64,000 nt of DNA from contig NZ_ML136879.1 in NCBI RefSeq assembly GCF_004009905.1, positions 1-64,000 of the forward strand, given 5' to 3'. Of the stretch, positions 17,790-25,682 are shown one piece after another; within the stretch, counting starts at the first letter, position 1; each line of letters opens with the position of its first letter. Origin of the DNA: Lactobacillus xujianguonis. Its GTDB lineage: Bacteria; Bacillota; Bacilli; Lactobacillales; Lactobacillaceae. The position numbers and the translations under genes were made by a program. The notes under the pieces were generated by a model. That model did not search any database and was not told the origin of the DNA. It saw only the letters and a list, made by a program, of their open reading frames with translations.

Positions 17790-18700
17790 TTTATACTGTC
17801 ACTGTTAACCCAGCGCTTGACTATGTCATGCAACTGGAAAAAGTTAATGCTGGTGAAGTTAACAGAACCAAGAATTATTCATTTTTAGCTGGGGGAAAAG
17901 GAATTAACGTTTCCCAAATTCTTAACCAATTAGATGTCGATAACACTGCTTGGGGCTTTGTTGGTGGCTTTACTGGTAAGGAATTGATCCGTCAATTGAA
18001 CCAAAAGCGCATTGTCAGTGACTTTGTGACGATTTCAGATGTGACTCGGGTGAACGTTAAGATTCACGCCCAAAAGGAAACTGAAATTAACGCTGCTGGT
18101 TCCCACATTACTGACCAAGAAATCGCTGCTTTCAAGGATCGCTTAAACGACCTTAAGGAAGGCGACATCGTTGTGATGAGCGGTTCTTTAACTCCAGACT
18201 TGCCAACTAACTTCTACCAACAATTATTGCCAACTATTAAAGAAGCTGGCGCTGAATTTGTTGTGGATACTACTGGTCAAGCTTTGCTTGATACTTTGGA
18301 ATACAAGCCATTAGTCATCAAGCCTAACCACCACGAATTGGCTGACTTGTTCCACACAACTTTTGACTCAAGCGATGTCATGCTTGAATATGCACAAAAG
18401 TTGCTTGACAAGGGTGCTCAAAACGTCATGGTTTCCATGGCGGGTGAAGGTGGCTTCCTCTTAACTAAGGACCACGTCTACCACGCTAAGGGTGCTGTTG
18501 GTACTGCTGTTAACTCAGTTGGTGCTGGGGACTCAATGATCGCCGGCTTTGTTGGAACTTACTTCAAGACTCACGATCCTGCAGAAAGCTTCAGAATCGG
18601 CATGGCTTGTGGTGGTGCAACTGCCTTCACTGAAGATATTGCGGTGAAGAGTCAAATCGAAGCTGTTCTTCCACAAATTAAGGTTGAACAAATCTCTTAA
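17786..18700 (+). CDS. fruK: 1-phosphofructokinase (PfkB family)
   Basis: A 304-residue PfkB-family kinase that should convert fructose 1-phosphate to fructose 1,6-bisphosphate. The N-terminal substrate motif is MIYTVTVNPALDYVM with GGKGINVSQIL, and the ATP/anion-hole motif GAGDSMIAGFVG contains the catalytic Asp near residue 250. Length is normal. It overlaps the repressor gene by 4 bases and is followed after 27 bases by the PTS gene. Tagatose-6-phosphate kinase is the alternative in this family, but the fructose PTS neighbour argues for FruK. Confidence 0.93.
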   Translation: MIYTVTVNPALDYVMQLEKVNAGEVNRTKNYSFLAGGKGINVSQILNQLDVDNTAWGFVGGFTGKELIRQLNQKRIVSDFVTISDVTRVNVKIHAQKETEINAAGSHITDQEIAAFKDRLNDLKEGDIVVMSGSLTPDLPTNFYQQLLPTIKEAGAEFVVDTTGQALLDTLEYKPLVIKPNHHELADLFHTTFDSSDVMLEYAQKLLDKGAQNVMVSMAGEGGFLLTKDHVYHAKGAVGTAVNSVGAGDSMIAGFVGTYFKTHDPAESFRIGMACGGATAFTEDIAVKSQIEAVLPQIKVEQIS

Positions 18701-18727
18701 TTTTCTGACAGAAAGGATATAAGGTAA

Positions 18728-20704
18728 ATGAGAATCAAGGATATCTTAAGCCCTGAATCCATGATCATGGAACTCAAGGCCACTAATAAAGAAGATGCCA
18801 TTAAAGAAATGGCTGACCTTGAAGTTAAGACGGGCATCGTTAATAACGAAGACGAATTTATCAAGTCAATCTGGGCTCGTGAAAAGGAATCAACCACTGG
18901 TATCGGTGGCGGAATTGCGATGCCTCACGCTCGTAACGAATACATTAACAAGGCAAGAGTATTATTTGCTAAAAGTAAGGAAGGAATTGACTACGACTCA
19001 CTTGATGGTCAACCAGTTCACTTATTCTTCATGATCACTGCTCCAGCTGGTGCTGATAATACTCACCTTCAAGCTTTAGCTAAGCTTTCAGGTTTATTAG
19101 TTAACCCTGATTTAGTTGAAAAGTTGAAGCAAGCTACTACTCCAGATGAAGTGATTAAGTTCTTCACTGACGCTGAAGCTGCTAAGGATGCCCAAGACAA
19201 GGCTGACGAAGAAAAGCGGAAGGCTGCAGCTGCTAAGAAGGCCGCTAGTGAAAACAAAGATGATGAAAAGCCATTAATCGTTGGGGTTACTGCATGTATC
19301 AACGGGATTGCCCACACTTACATGGCTGAACAAGCTTTAATCGATGCTGGTAAGAAGCGCGGAATCGAAGTTAGAATTGAAACTAACGGTTCTGAAGGGG
19401 TTAAGCACCAATTAACTCCAGACGAAATTAAGCGTGCCAAGGGTGTCATCATTGCTTCAGATAAGAAAGTTGACATGCCACGGTTTGATGGTAAGGAATT
19501 AACTAATCACCCAGTTGTTGACGGGATTAACAAGCCAGATGAATTGATCGATACGATCATGAACAACAAGGCTGATATTTACCACGCAAGTGCTGCTGAC
19601 AAGGAAGAAAGTTCAGCAAACACTTCTGGCGGCGGTGTCTGGCATTCAATCTACCAAAACTTGATGAACGGGATTAGCCACATGCTTCCATTCGTTATTG
19701 GTGGTGGTATCTTAATGGCCATTTCCTTCATCGTGGAAAACTATGCCGGTGGTGCTAAGTCTCCAGCCTTCATCTTCTTGAACTCAGCTGGTAACTTGGC
19801 CTTCGCCTTCATGGTGCCAATCTTAGCTGCTTACATCGCTGAATCAATCGGTGATTTGCCAGCTTTGATGCCAGGTTTAGTTGGTGGTTACATGGCTGCG
19901 ATCGTTAACGGCACCAATGGTTTAACCGTTAACGTCCAAGCTCATGCCACTTCTCCAGCCGGCTTCCTTGGCGGTATTGCCGCAGGTTTCATTGCCGGTT
20001 ACATGATGGTTGGTCTTAAGAAATTATTTGCTAAACTTCCTAAGTCTGTTGAAGGGATGAAGCCAATGCTCCTTTACCCAATCTTGGGTCTGCTCTTCAT
20101 CGCCCTCATCATGTACTTCATCATCAACCCAATCTTCAGTACCATTAACATGCTAGTTACCCACTTCTTAAACGGCATGGGTACTGCAAACTTGGCAGTA
20201 TTAACCACGATCTTGGCTGGTATGATGGCCATCGATATGGGTGGCCCTTTCAACAAGGCTGCTTACGTCTTTGCTTCAGGTGCCTTTGCTAACGATCCAA
20301 GTTCAGCTACTGCTCAAGTTATGATGGCTGCCGTTATGGTAGGTGGGATGGTTCCACCATTTGCTACTGCCATTGGTACTGCCTTCTTCAAGAACAAGTT
20401 TAACGCTGAAGAACGTCGGGCCGGTGTTTCTAACTGGATCCTTGGCTTCTCCTTCATTACTGAAGGTGCCATCCCATTTGCTGCCGGTGACCCAGGTCAC
20501 GTTATTCCTTCATGTGTGATCGGTTCAGCTGTTGGTGGACTCTTAGTTGGTTTATGGCATATTCAAGTTCCTGCACCTCACGGTGGTCTTTGGGTATCTC
20601 CACTTGCCAACCACATCTTGCTTTACTTCTTGGCCACCATTATCGGTTCTATTGTTGCCGGTGTGATCCTTAGTCTTTGGAAGAAGCCAGTTAACGAAAA
20701 GTAA
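18728..20704 (+). CDS. fruA: Fructose PTS transporter EIIABC
   Basis: A 658-residue phosphotransferase permease that imports fructose as fructose 1-phosphate. The EIIA domain (residues 1-150) has its active-site His at about 67 (GIAMPHARNE). An Ala/Lys/Glu-rich linker (about 150-180) follows. The EIIB domain starts LIVGVTACINGIAHTYMAEQ with the phospho-Cys at about 190, and the EIIC domain (about 300-650) has eight or more membrane helices and the GGPFNKAAYVF and PFAAGDPGHV motifs. AGAAAGGAT precedes the ATG. Codon use is strongly biased as in highly expressed genes. Confidence 0.95.
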   Translation: MRIKDILSPESMIMELKATNKEDAIKEMADLEVKTGIVNNEDEFIKSIWAREKESTTGIGGGIAMPHARNEYINKARVLFAKSKEGIDYDSLDGQPVHLFFMITAPAGADNTHLQALAKLSGLLVNPDLVEKLKQATTPDEVIKFFTDAEAAKDAQDKADEEKRKAAAAKKAASENKDDEKPLIVGVTACINGIAHTYMAEQALIDAGKKRGIEVRIETNGSEGVKHQLTPDEIKRAKGVIIASDKKVDMPRFDGKELTNHPVVDGINKPDELIDTIMNNKADIYHASAADKEESSANTSGGGVWHSIYQNLMNGISHMLPFVIGGGILMAISFIVENYAGGAKSPAFIFLNSAGNLAFAFMVPILAAYIAESIGDLPALMPGLVGGYMAAIVNGTNGLTVNVQAHATSPAGFLGGIAAGFIAGYMMVGLKKLFAKLPKSVEGMKPMLLYPILGLLFIALIMYFIINPIFSTINMLVTHFLNGMGTANLAVLTTILAGMMAIDMGGPFNKAAYVFASGAFANDPSSATAQVMMAAVMVGGMVPPFATAIGTAFFKNKFNAEERRAGVSNWILGFSFITEGAIPFAAGDPGHVIPSCVIGSAVGGLLVGLWHIQVPAPHGGLWVSPLANHILLYFLATIIGSIVAGVILSLWKKPVNEK

Positions 20705-20752
20705 AGAAATTATAAAGAAAAATAATAATGGATGTTATATATTAATTAGGCC

Positions 20753-20857
20753 TGTACATTTAGCCTAAAATGCTATAATATATAAATATCTTGATGAATC
20801 TCTACTTAGATCAAGATACTCTGTTATGTTTTGCGTCACCGTTAGGTGGCGTTTTTT
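20753..20857 (+). ncRNA. Candidate small RNA (about 72 nt) with its own promoter and terminator
   Basis: An extended -10 promoter (TGCTATAAT, 20771-20779) with TGTACA 15 bases upstream predicts a start near 20786. The transcript would begin with a 9-bp hairpin, TATCTTGAT (20787-20795) with ATCAAGATA (20810-20818), and end at a strong terminator, GCGTCACC-GTTA-GGTGGCGT with six T residues (20833-20857). It contains no ORF of note. It lies between fruA and the ArsR gene and could be a stand-alone RNA or an attenuator for ArsR. I do not recognise a known family. Confidence 0.5.
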
Positions 20858-20912
20858 GATGCTCAAATTACGGTATAATAGAGACCAGAAACTACATAGA
20901 CAGGTGAAGCTC

Positions 20913-21191
20913 ATGAATGAAGAAATTATCCGCATAACGCGCGCACTTAATCATCCCATTCGCATTCAAATTCTTTATTACTTAAATGATCATCAAGAAA
21001 GCAGCGTGAACAATTTGGTTGACCAATTCGATGTCAGTCAACCAGCCATTTCACGCCATTTACATATTTTGGAAGAGGCTCGACTAGTTAAAAGCCGCCG
21101 CGTCAAGCAAGCCCGCTATTATTACTTGTTTGATAACCACATCATTAAGATCTTAGATGTCTTACGTGAACACGCTAAAGGTGAATTTTAG
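20913..21191 (+). CDS. ArsR-family metal-responsive regulator
   Basis: A 92-residue winged-helix repressor. The recognition region is NNLVDQFDVSQPAISRHLHILEEARLV. It lacks the alpha-3 cysteine motif of arsenic or cadmium sensors. The last helix has Asp74, His76, His87 and Glu91; the first three match the spacing of the SmtB/CzrA alpha-5 zinc site (D-x-H-x10-H), with the fourth ligand one residue late. ATG 20913 follows AGGTGA, and a TATAAT box lies at 20874. A palindromic site and a metal ABC importer lie directly downstream, so a zinc- or manganese-linked role is inferred. Confidence 0.88.
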   Translation: MNEEIIRITRALNHPIRIQILYYLNDHQESSVNNLVDQFDVSQPAISRHLHILEEARLVKSRRVKQARYYYLFDNHIIKILDVLREHAKGEF

Positions 21192-21192
21192 T

Positions 21193-21224
21193 TTGACAAG
21201 CATATAAAAATATGTTTATATAAT
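21193..21224 (+). promoter_or_regulatory. Promoter with ArsR-like operator before the metal ABC operon
   Basis: TTGACA (21193-21198) is followed after 17 bases by TTATAT (21216-21221), and a TATAAT lies at 21219-21224. The spacer holds a perfect inverted repeat ATATAAA-N6-TTTATAT (21202-21208 and 21215-21221). A repressor bound there would sit between -35 and -10, as SmtB/CzrA-type regulators do. The site begins 1 base after the ArsR stop codon. Confidence 0.55.
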
Positions 21225-21308
21225 GATGTAATTCTAGAAAAGGCATTTAAATAAAATTCAGCACATTTTATTATTTTAAACAATTCTTATAATTCGTAAG
21301 TATGATTG

Positions 21309-21340
21309 ATAGCACCAAGTCTCAGCGACTCTGGTGCTAT
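21309..21340 (+). promoter_or_regulatory. Strong hairpin in the leader of the metal ABC operon
   Basis: ATAGCACCA pairs perfectly with TGGTGCTAT (9 bp), with an inner AGTC/GACT stem. What follows is TTGTCTGTCC rather than a clean T-run, so it is either a weak terminator of the ArsR transcript or a leader structure of the importer mRNA. Confidence 0.5.
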
Positions 21341-21394
21341 TTGTCTGTCCTAAAAAGATTGACAGAATGGGCTTTTTGACCTATCCTAGTTTTT

Positions 21395-21423
21395 AATTAG
21401 AAAAAAAACTGAATTTTCTAATT
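21395..21423 (+). promoter_or_regulatory. Perfect 10-bp inverted repeat before the metal-binding lipoprotein gene
   Basis: AATTAGAAAA (21395-21404) and TTTTCTAATT (21414-21423) are exact inverted repeats separated by 9 bases, 32 bases before the start codon. This could be an operator of a second regulator or an mRNA hairpin near the ribosome-binding site (GGAGG). No known metalloregulator consensus is recognised. Confidence 0.5.
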
Positions 21424-21454
21424 TAGATGCTAAATTTAAACGGAGGATTTTTTA

Positions 21455-22345
21455 ATGCCAAAATTTAAAACTAGAATTACAAAACCGATTTTTATTGTGA
21501 GCTTACTAGGATTGATTATGCTGCTAGTTTCAGCATGTGCAAATAAGCCTACTAAGCAAACAGGAAAAATCTCAGTGGTCACAACTACTAATGTTTATGC
21601 CGATATCGCTAAAAATGTGGTCGGTAAATATGGTACTGCCACTGCGATTATCACTAATGCCAATACTGATCCCCATGACTTTGAACCAACCACTGCGGAC
21701 GCTAAGAAGTTGGCTAACGCTAATATCGTGGTGGCTAACGGCTTAGGTTATGACAGCTGGATGAATAAGTTAGCTAGCTCTGTCAGCAAGAAGCCTGTCT
21801 TAGTTGGGGAAGACTTAATGGGACTTAAGAAGGGCGATAACCCTCATATTTGGTACAATTTAACTATGCCAACTAAGTATGTTGATTATTTAGTGAAGCG
21901 TTTGTCCAAGTTAGATAAGAAGCATGCTGCTTACTTTAAGGCTAATGGTGAAAAGTACTTAGCTAAGGTGGCTAAGATTAAGGCTTTAGCCAAAGAAGCT
22001 GACGGCCAAAAGAGCAAGCCTGTCTTTGTCAGTGAACCAGTCTTTGATTATGCTTTGCAAGAAGCCGGCTACAAGATTGGTGACAAGGACTTTGAAGAAG
22101 CAATTGAAAATGGGACTGATCCAAGTCCAAAAATGATTAACCAAATGATTAATGAGATTAAGGCCAAGAAGATTGCTTTCTTTGTTAATAACACGCAAGC
22201 CAGCAGTTCAACCGTGAAGAATTTTGTGAAGCAAGCTAAGGCGGAAAAGATTCCAGTCCTAAATGTCCGCGAAACTATTCCTAACGGTGTTACTTACTTA
22301 CAATGGATGAGAGCAAACTACCAAAAATTAGCTGAAATGAAATAA
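21455..22345 (+). CDS. Zn/Mn ABC transporter, substrate-binding lipoprotein
   Basis: A 296-residue ZnuA/PsaA-like (cluster A-I) metal-binding lipoprotein. The signal peptide ends in the lipobox LVSAC with the lipidated Cys at 28. Likely metal ligands are the His in TDPHDFEPT, the His in NPHIWYN and the Glu in VSEPVFDYAL. There is no His-rich loop, and the third ligand is Glu rather than His, which leans toward manganese in the PsaA group, but zinc cannot be excluded. The start follows GGAGG. The gene is first of three in the importer operon. Confidence 0.9.
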   Translation: MPKFKTRITKPIFIVSLLGLIMLLVSACANKPTKQTGKISVVTTTNVYADIAKNVVGKYGTATAIITNANTDPHDFEPTTADAKKLANANIVVANGLGYDSWMNKLASSVSKKPVLVGEDLMGLKKGDNPHIWYNLTMPTKYVDYLVKRLSKLDKKHAAYFKANGEKYLAKVAKIKALAKEADGQKSKPVFVSEPVFDYALQEAGYKIGDKDFEEAIENGTDPSPKMINQMINEIKAKKIAFFVNNTQASSSTVKNFVKQAKAEKIPVLNVRETIPNGVTYLQWMRANYQKLAEMK

Positions 22346-22365
22346 ATACTAAAAGGGGAAGTTGA

Positions 22366-23013
22366 ATGATTTTAGACGTCAAAGACCTCACGATGAGGTT
22401 TGATACCAAGACGGTCTTTCAAGATTTGAACTTTAGCTTAAAGGAAGGTTCAATGACGGCTCTTTTAGGACCTAATGGAACCGGGAAGACGACGTTAATT
22501 AATATCTTGATGAAATTATTAGTGCCCACTAGTGGCAGTTTTAAATTCGGAGATCAAGTGCGCTTAGGCTACGTGCCGCAGTTTAGAAATATTGATGCAG
22601 AATACCCACTTTCGATTAAGTCCTTTATCGGCTTGAATGCACCGTTAATTAAGACCAGCAAGATTAAAGCTCAGATTAAGCATGAACTTGAAGAAACGCA
22701 CTTGCTTGAGATTCAAAATACGCGCATGGGGGAAGCTTCTGGTGGGCAGAAGCAGCGCGCCTATTTAGCTCAAGCCTTGCTGGACCATCCCAATATGATT
22801 ATTTTGGATGAGGCAACGGCCAGTCTTGATCCAGTTGCCAAAGAAGACTTGATGAAGTTAATCCAGCACTTGAACAAGGAACACGGGATGACAGTTTTAT
22901 TCGTCACCCACGATGTCCCGCTGGCTAGAAAGTACATGGATGAGTACTTGTATTTGAACCATCAGACCATTAAACAGGGGAAGATGAGTGAATTTGAGGG
23001 GGATTACGAATAA
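22366..23013 (+). CDS. Zn/Mn ABC transporter, ATP-binding protein
   Basis: A 215-residue ATPase of the metal importer. Walker A is LLGPNGTGKTTLIN, the signature GEASGGQKQRAYLAQ, Walker B MIILDEATASLDP and the switch His is in FVTHDVPLA. It lies 20 bases after the lipoprotein gene and abuts the permease gene (shared base at 23013). It is shorter than ZnuC but normal for cluster A-I ATPases. Confidence 0.92.
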   Translation: MILDVKDLTMRFDTKTVFQDLNFSLKEGSMTALLGPNGTGKTTLINILMKLLVPTSGSFKFGDQVRLGYVPQFRNIDAEYPLSIKSFIGLNAPLIKTSKIKAQIKHELEETHLLEIQNTRMGEASGGQKQRAYLAQALLDHPNMIILDEATASLDPVAKEDLMKLIQHLNKEHGMTVLFVTHDVPLARKYMDEYLYLNHQTIKQGKMSEFEGDYE

Positions 23014-23810
23014 TGTTTCAATATGAATTTATGCGTTACGCCTTCTTAGCTAGTACCTTTATTGCGATTACCTGTGGTGTAGTTGGCGTCTACGTAGTAG
23101 CGCGTAGTTTTAGCTTTTTGGCCCACACTTTGTCAGAAATTGGTTTTGCTGGTGCTGCTTTTGCGGTTTTCTTAGGAATTGCACCGTTATGGGGGATGCT
23201 CTTGTTCACCTTACTTGGTTCAATTAGTGTTGGTGAACTTTCCATGCACAGTGACCAGAAGGAAAGTGCGATCAGTGCCATCTCAGCGCTCTTTATTGGG
23301 CTCGGTGTGCTCTTTTTAGCCATTTCAGGATCAAATAGTCGTTATGCCACCAATATCCTCTTCGGGAGCATTATTGGGGTTGATCGGCAAGGCGTAATTC
23401 AACTGGTAATTTTATCGATTATCGTCTTGCTCTTAATTTTCTTAGTGCAGGGACAATTGAACTTTGATTCCTTTGATCACATTGGGGCAGTCGCTCATGG
23501 GATTAAAACTGGCTTGATCGGCGTGATCTTCTTAGTGGCCTTGGCCATGTCAGTTTCCATTGGGTCACAAATTGTCGGTTCATTGTTAGTCTTTATTCTG
23601 CTAACGCTGCCGTCATCGACGGCTCGCTATTTAGGACGGACGATTCCGTCGATGATTGCGTGGTCAGTTGGCATTGCCTTAATTGGTGTCTGGGCCGGAC
23701 TTTACTTCGGCTTTTTAACTAATTGGCCCGTAACCTTCTTTATTTCATTAATTGAAGTGGTCATTTATTTGATTGCCTACTTCGTCCATGTGGTTAGACA
23801 TAAGCTGTAA
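23013..23810 (+). CDS. Zn/Mn ABC transporter, permease
   Basis: A 265-residue ABC-3 family membrane protein with seven to eight helices. The conserved GxxxVxxxxSFLAHTLSEIGFAGAA region of metal permeases is present (ARSFSFLAHTLSEIGFAG). Its ATG overlaps the last base of the ATPase stop codon, so translation is probably coupled. It ends the operon; a terminator follows at 23831. Confidence 0.92.
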   Translation: MFQYEFMRYAFLASTFIAITCGVVGVYVVARSFSFLAHTLSEIGFAGAAFAVFLGIAPLWGMLLFTLLGSISVGELSMHSDQKESAISAISALFIGLGVLFLAISGSNSRYATNILFGSIIGVDRQGVIQLVILSIIVLLLIFLVQGQLNFDSFDHIGAVAHGIKTGLIGVIFLVALAMSVSIGSQIVGSLLVFILLTLPSSTARYLGRTIPSMIAWSVGIALIGVWAGLYFGFLTNWPVTFFISLIEVVIYLIAYFVHVVRHKL

Positions 23811-23830
23811 AAATTATTATTCACAAAGTA

Positions 23831-23863
23831 AGAGTTAGGAAGAAGAATCCTAACTCTTTTTTT
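23831..23863 (+). terminator. Terminator of the metal ABC operon
   Basis: AGAGTTAGGA and TCCTAACTCT form a perfect 10-bp stem with a 7-base loop, followed by seven T residues. Confidence 0.9.
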
Positions 23864-23960
23864 CTATGAATAGATAGTTTTGATGATTCATTTTCATAAC
23901 TTTGTGAAAGTGAAATTTGATACAAGCTTTATTGCAGCAACACTAATTTTAATATTTCAC

Positions 23961-23989
23961 TATCTTTTGTAAGCGATTTTAGATATACT
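23961..23989 (+). promoter_or_regulatory. Promoter with cre-like CcpA site for the lactate permease
   Basis: TTGTAAGCGATTTTA (23967-23981) matches the CcpA consensus WTGNAANCGNWNNCW at all but one position. It lies between TATCTT and TATACT (23984-23989), a possible -35/-10 pair spaced by 17, so CcpA binding would repress. An isolated Rex-like half-site TTTGTGAAA is also present near 23911. Confidence 0.5.
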
Positions 23990-24023
23990 TGGAATTGAGA
24001 ACTACGAGAATGGGGGAATTGAA

Positions 24024-25556
24024 ATGTGGACTAACTTTCTACTAGCCTTAATTCCAATTGTCTGGCTTATTTTCGCATTGGCAATTATTAAAATGCCGGC
24101 CGCAAAAGCCTGTGTCATTGGATTACTATTGACGATTATTCTAGCGATCTTTGCCTTTAAGTTGCCGTTAATTGATACCTTAACGGGAACTCTAGAAGGG
24201 GCCTTAATGGGGATCTGGCCGATTGTTTATGTCATTGTTGCTGCCTTATTTACTTACAATGTCAGTAATGAATCAGGCGGGATTAAAATTATTCAAGATG
24301 TTTTGTCATCAATTACGACTGATCAACGCATCTTGGTGTTGATCATTGCTTGGGGCTTTGGCGGGTTCTTAGAAGCCATTGCCGGCTTTGGAACTGCTGT
24401 GGCGATTCCAGCTGGGATTTTAATTGCTTTTGGCATCGAACCAATTAAAGCCTCGGTGATTTGTTTAATTGCCAACACCACACCAACCGCATTTGGGGCA
24501 ATCGGTCTGCCTGTCATTACTTTAAGTGACGTGACCGGCTTACCTGTTAACCACTTGTCCTTTATTGTGACCTTGCAGCTGGCTTTATTAATTATCATTA
24601 TTCCGTTTATTTTAGTTGGTTTAACGGATGGCAGTTTTAAAGCCCTCAAGGGTGTTTTCTGGATTACGTTGTTATCTGGTGTGGCTTTTGCCTTACCACA
24701 AATCTCCGTGGCTAAGCTAGTTGGTCCAGAATTACCAGCTATTGTTGGGGTGATCTGCTGTATCGCCGTGACGGTGGTAATGGCCAAAATGATGAATAAA
24801 AAGCAAGACGCCGCAACGGCAGAACCGGAAGTTAAACATCATACTGCTGGTGAATTCTTGCGGGCTAGCTCACCATTTATTTTGGTCTTCTTCTTCGTAA
24901 TCTTAGCTTCATCACTTTTTCCAGGTTTACACCAAATGTTAGCGAAAGTGACGACTGCTTTCCCAGTTTATACCGGTAGCGGGGCAGAATTATTTAAGAT
25001 TAACTGGTTATCTTCACCAGGGACTTTGATTTTAATTGCCACTATCATTGGTGGTTTTATTCAAAAGATGAGTTTTGCCCACATGATGCAAATTTTATGG
25101 CAGACCATTAAGGGCATCTGGAAGACGGCAATTACGATCTGTTCTATCGTGGCTTTAGCCAAAGTAATGGGTTATGCCGGGATGACGGCTGCCTTAGCGA
25201 CTGCTTTAGTTAAAGTCATGGGGCCAGTTTACCCAATCATTGCGCCATTAATTGGGGCACTAGGGACCTTTATCACTGGCTCAGACACTTCAGCCAACGT
25301 CTTATTCGGTAACTTACAATTATCAGCAGCTAAGGATTTAGCGGTGAATAAGTACTGGTTAGTTGGCTCTAACATGGTCGGAGCAACCGCCGGTAAGATG
25401 ATTTCACCGCAAAGTATCGCTGTTGCTTCAGCTGCCATTGGTCAGGAAGGTTCTGAAGCGACAATTTTGAAGCAAGTGATGAAATGGTGCCTCTTGTACC
25501 TAGTTGTTATTTGCCTCATGCTATATGCCATGGGCTTTATCGCTGGATTTTTATAA
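24024..25556 (+). CDS. lldP: L-lactate permease
   Basis: A 510-residue LctP-family lactate:proton symporter with about 12-14 membrane helices. Recognisable motifs include GGIKIIQDVLSSIT, the re-entrant WGFGGFLEAIAGFGTAVAIPAG and the late GALGTFITGSDTSANVLFGNLQ. Length is slightly below the 530-560 of E. coli LldP. GGGGG precedes the start. It is followed, after 126 bases, by lactate oxidase, so the two probably form a lactate re-uptake and oxidation module. Confidence 0.95.
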   Translation: MWTNFLLALIPIVWLIFALAIIKMPAAKACVIGLLLTIILAIFAFKLPLIDTLTGTLEGALMGIWPIVYVIVAALFTYNVSNESGGIKIIQDVLSSITTDQRILVLIIAWGFGGFLEAIAGFGTAVAIPAGILIAFGIEPIKASVICLIANTTPTAFGAIGLPVITLSDVTGLPVNHLSFIVTLQLALLIIIIPFILVGLTDGSFKALKGVFWITLLSGVAFALPQISVAKLVGPELPAIVGVICCIAVTVVMAKMMNKKQDAATAEPEVKHHTAGEFLRASSPFILVFFFVILASSLFPGLHQMLAKVTTAFPVYTGSGAELFKINWLSSPGTLILIATIIGGFIQKMSFAHMMQILWQTIKGIWKTAITICSIVALAKVMGYAGMTAALATALVKVMGPVYPIIAPLIGALGTFITGSDTSANVLFGNLQLSAAKDLAVNKYWLVGSNMVGATAGKMISPQSIAVASAAIGQEGSEATILKQVMKWCLLYLVVICLMLYAMGFIAGFL

Positions 25557-25616
25557 ATTGGTCTAGAAATGGCACTATACGTTATTTAATAATAATTGAA
25601 CAGTTATTGCTGGTAA

Positions 25617-25631
25617 ATGAAACCACTTTCA
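25617..25631 (+). promoter_or_regulatory. cre-like CcpA site before lactate oxidase
   Basis: ATGAAACCACTTTCA matches the CcpA consensus with one mismatch and is a palindrome TGAAA-N4-TTTCA. TATGAT at 25634-25639 may be the -10 box, which would place the site over the promoter and predict glucose repression. Confidence 0.5.
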
Positions 25632-25682
25632 ACTATGATAGAGATTGAGCTCGATTAAATAGAAAAAGGGAGAAATTTAAAA

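Noticed and set aside
21309-21340. T-box or known riboswitch in the metal importer leader
   Set aside because: No T-box sequence or recognised metal riboswitch motif is present; only a plain hairpin can be supported.
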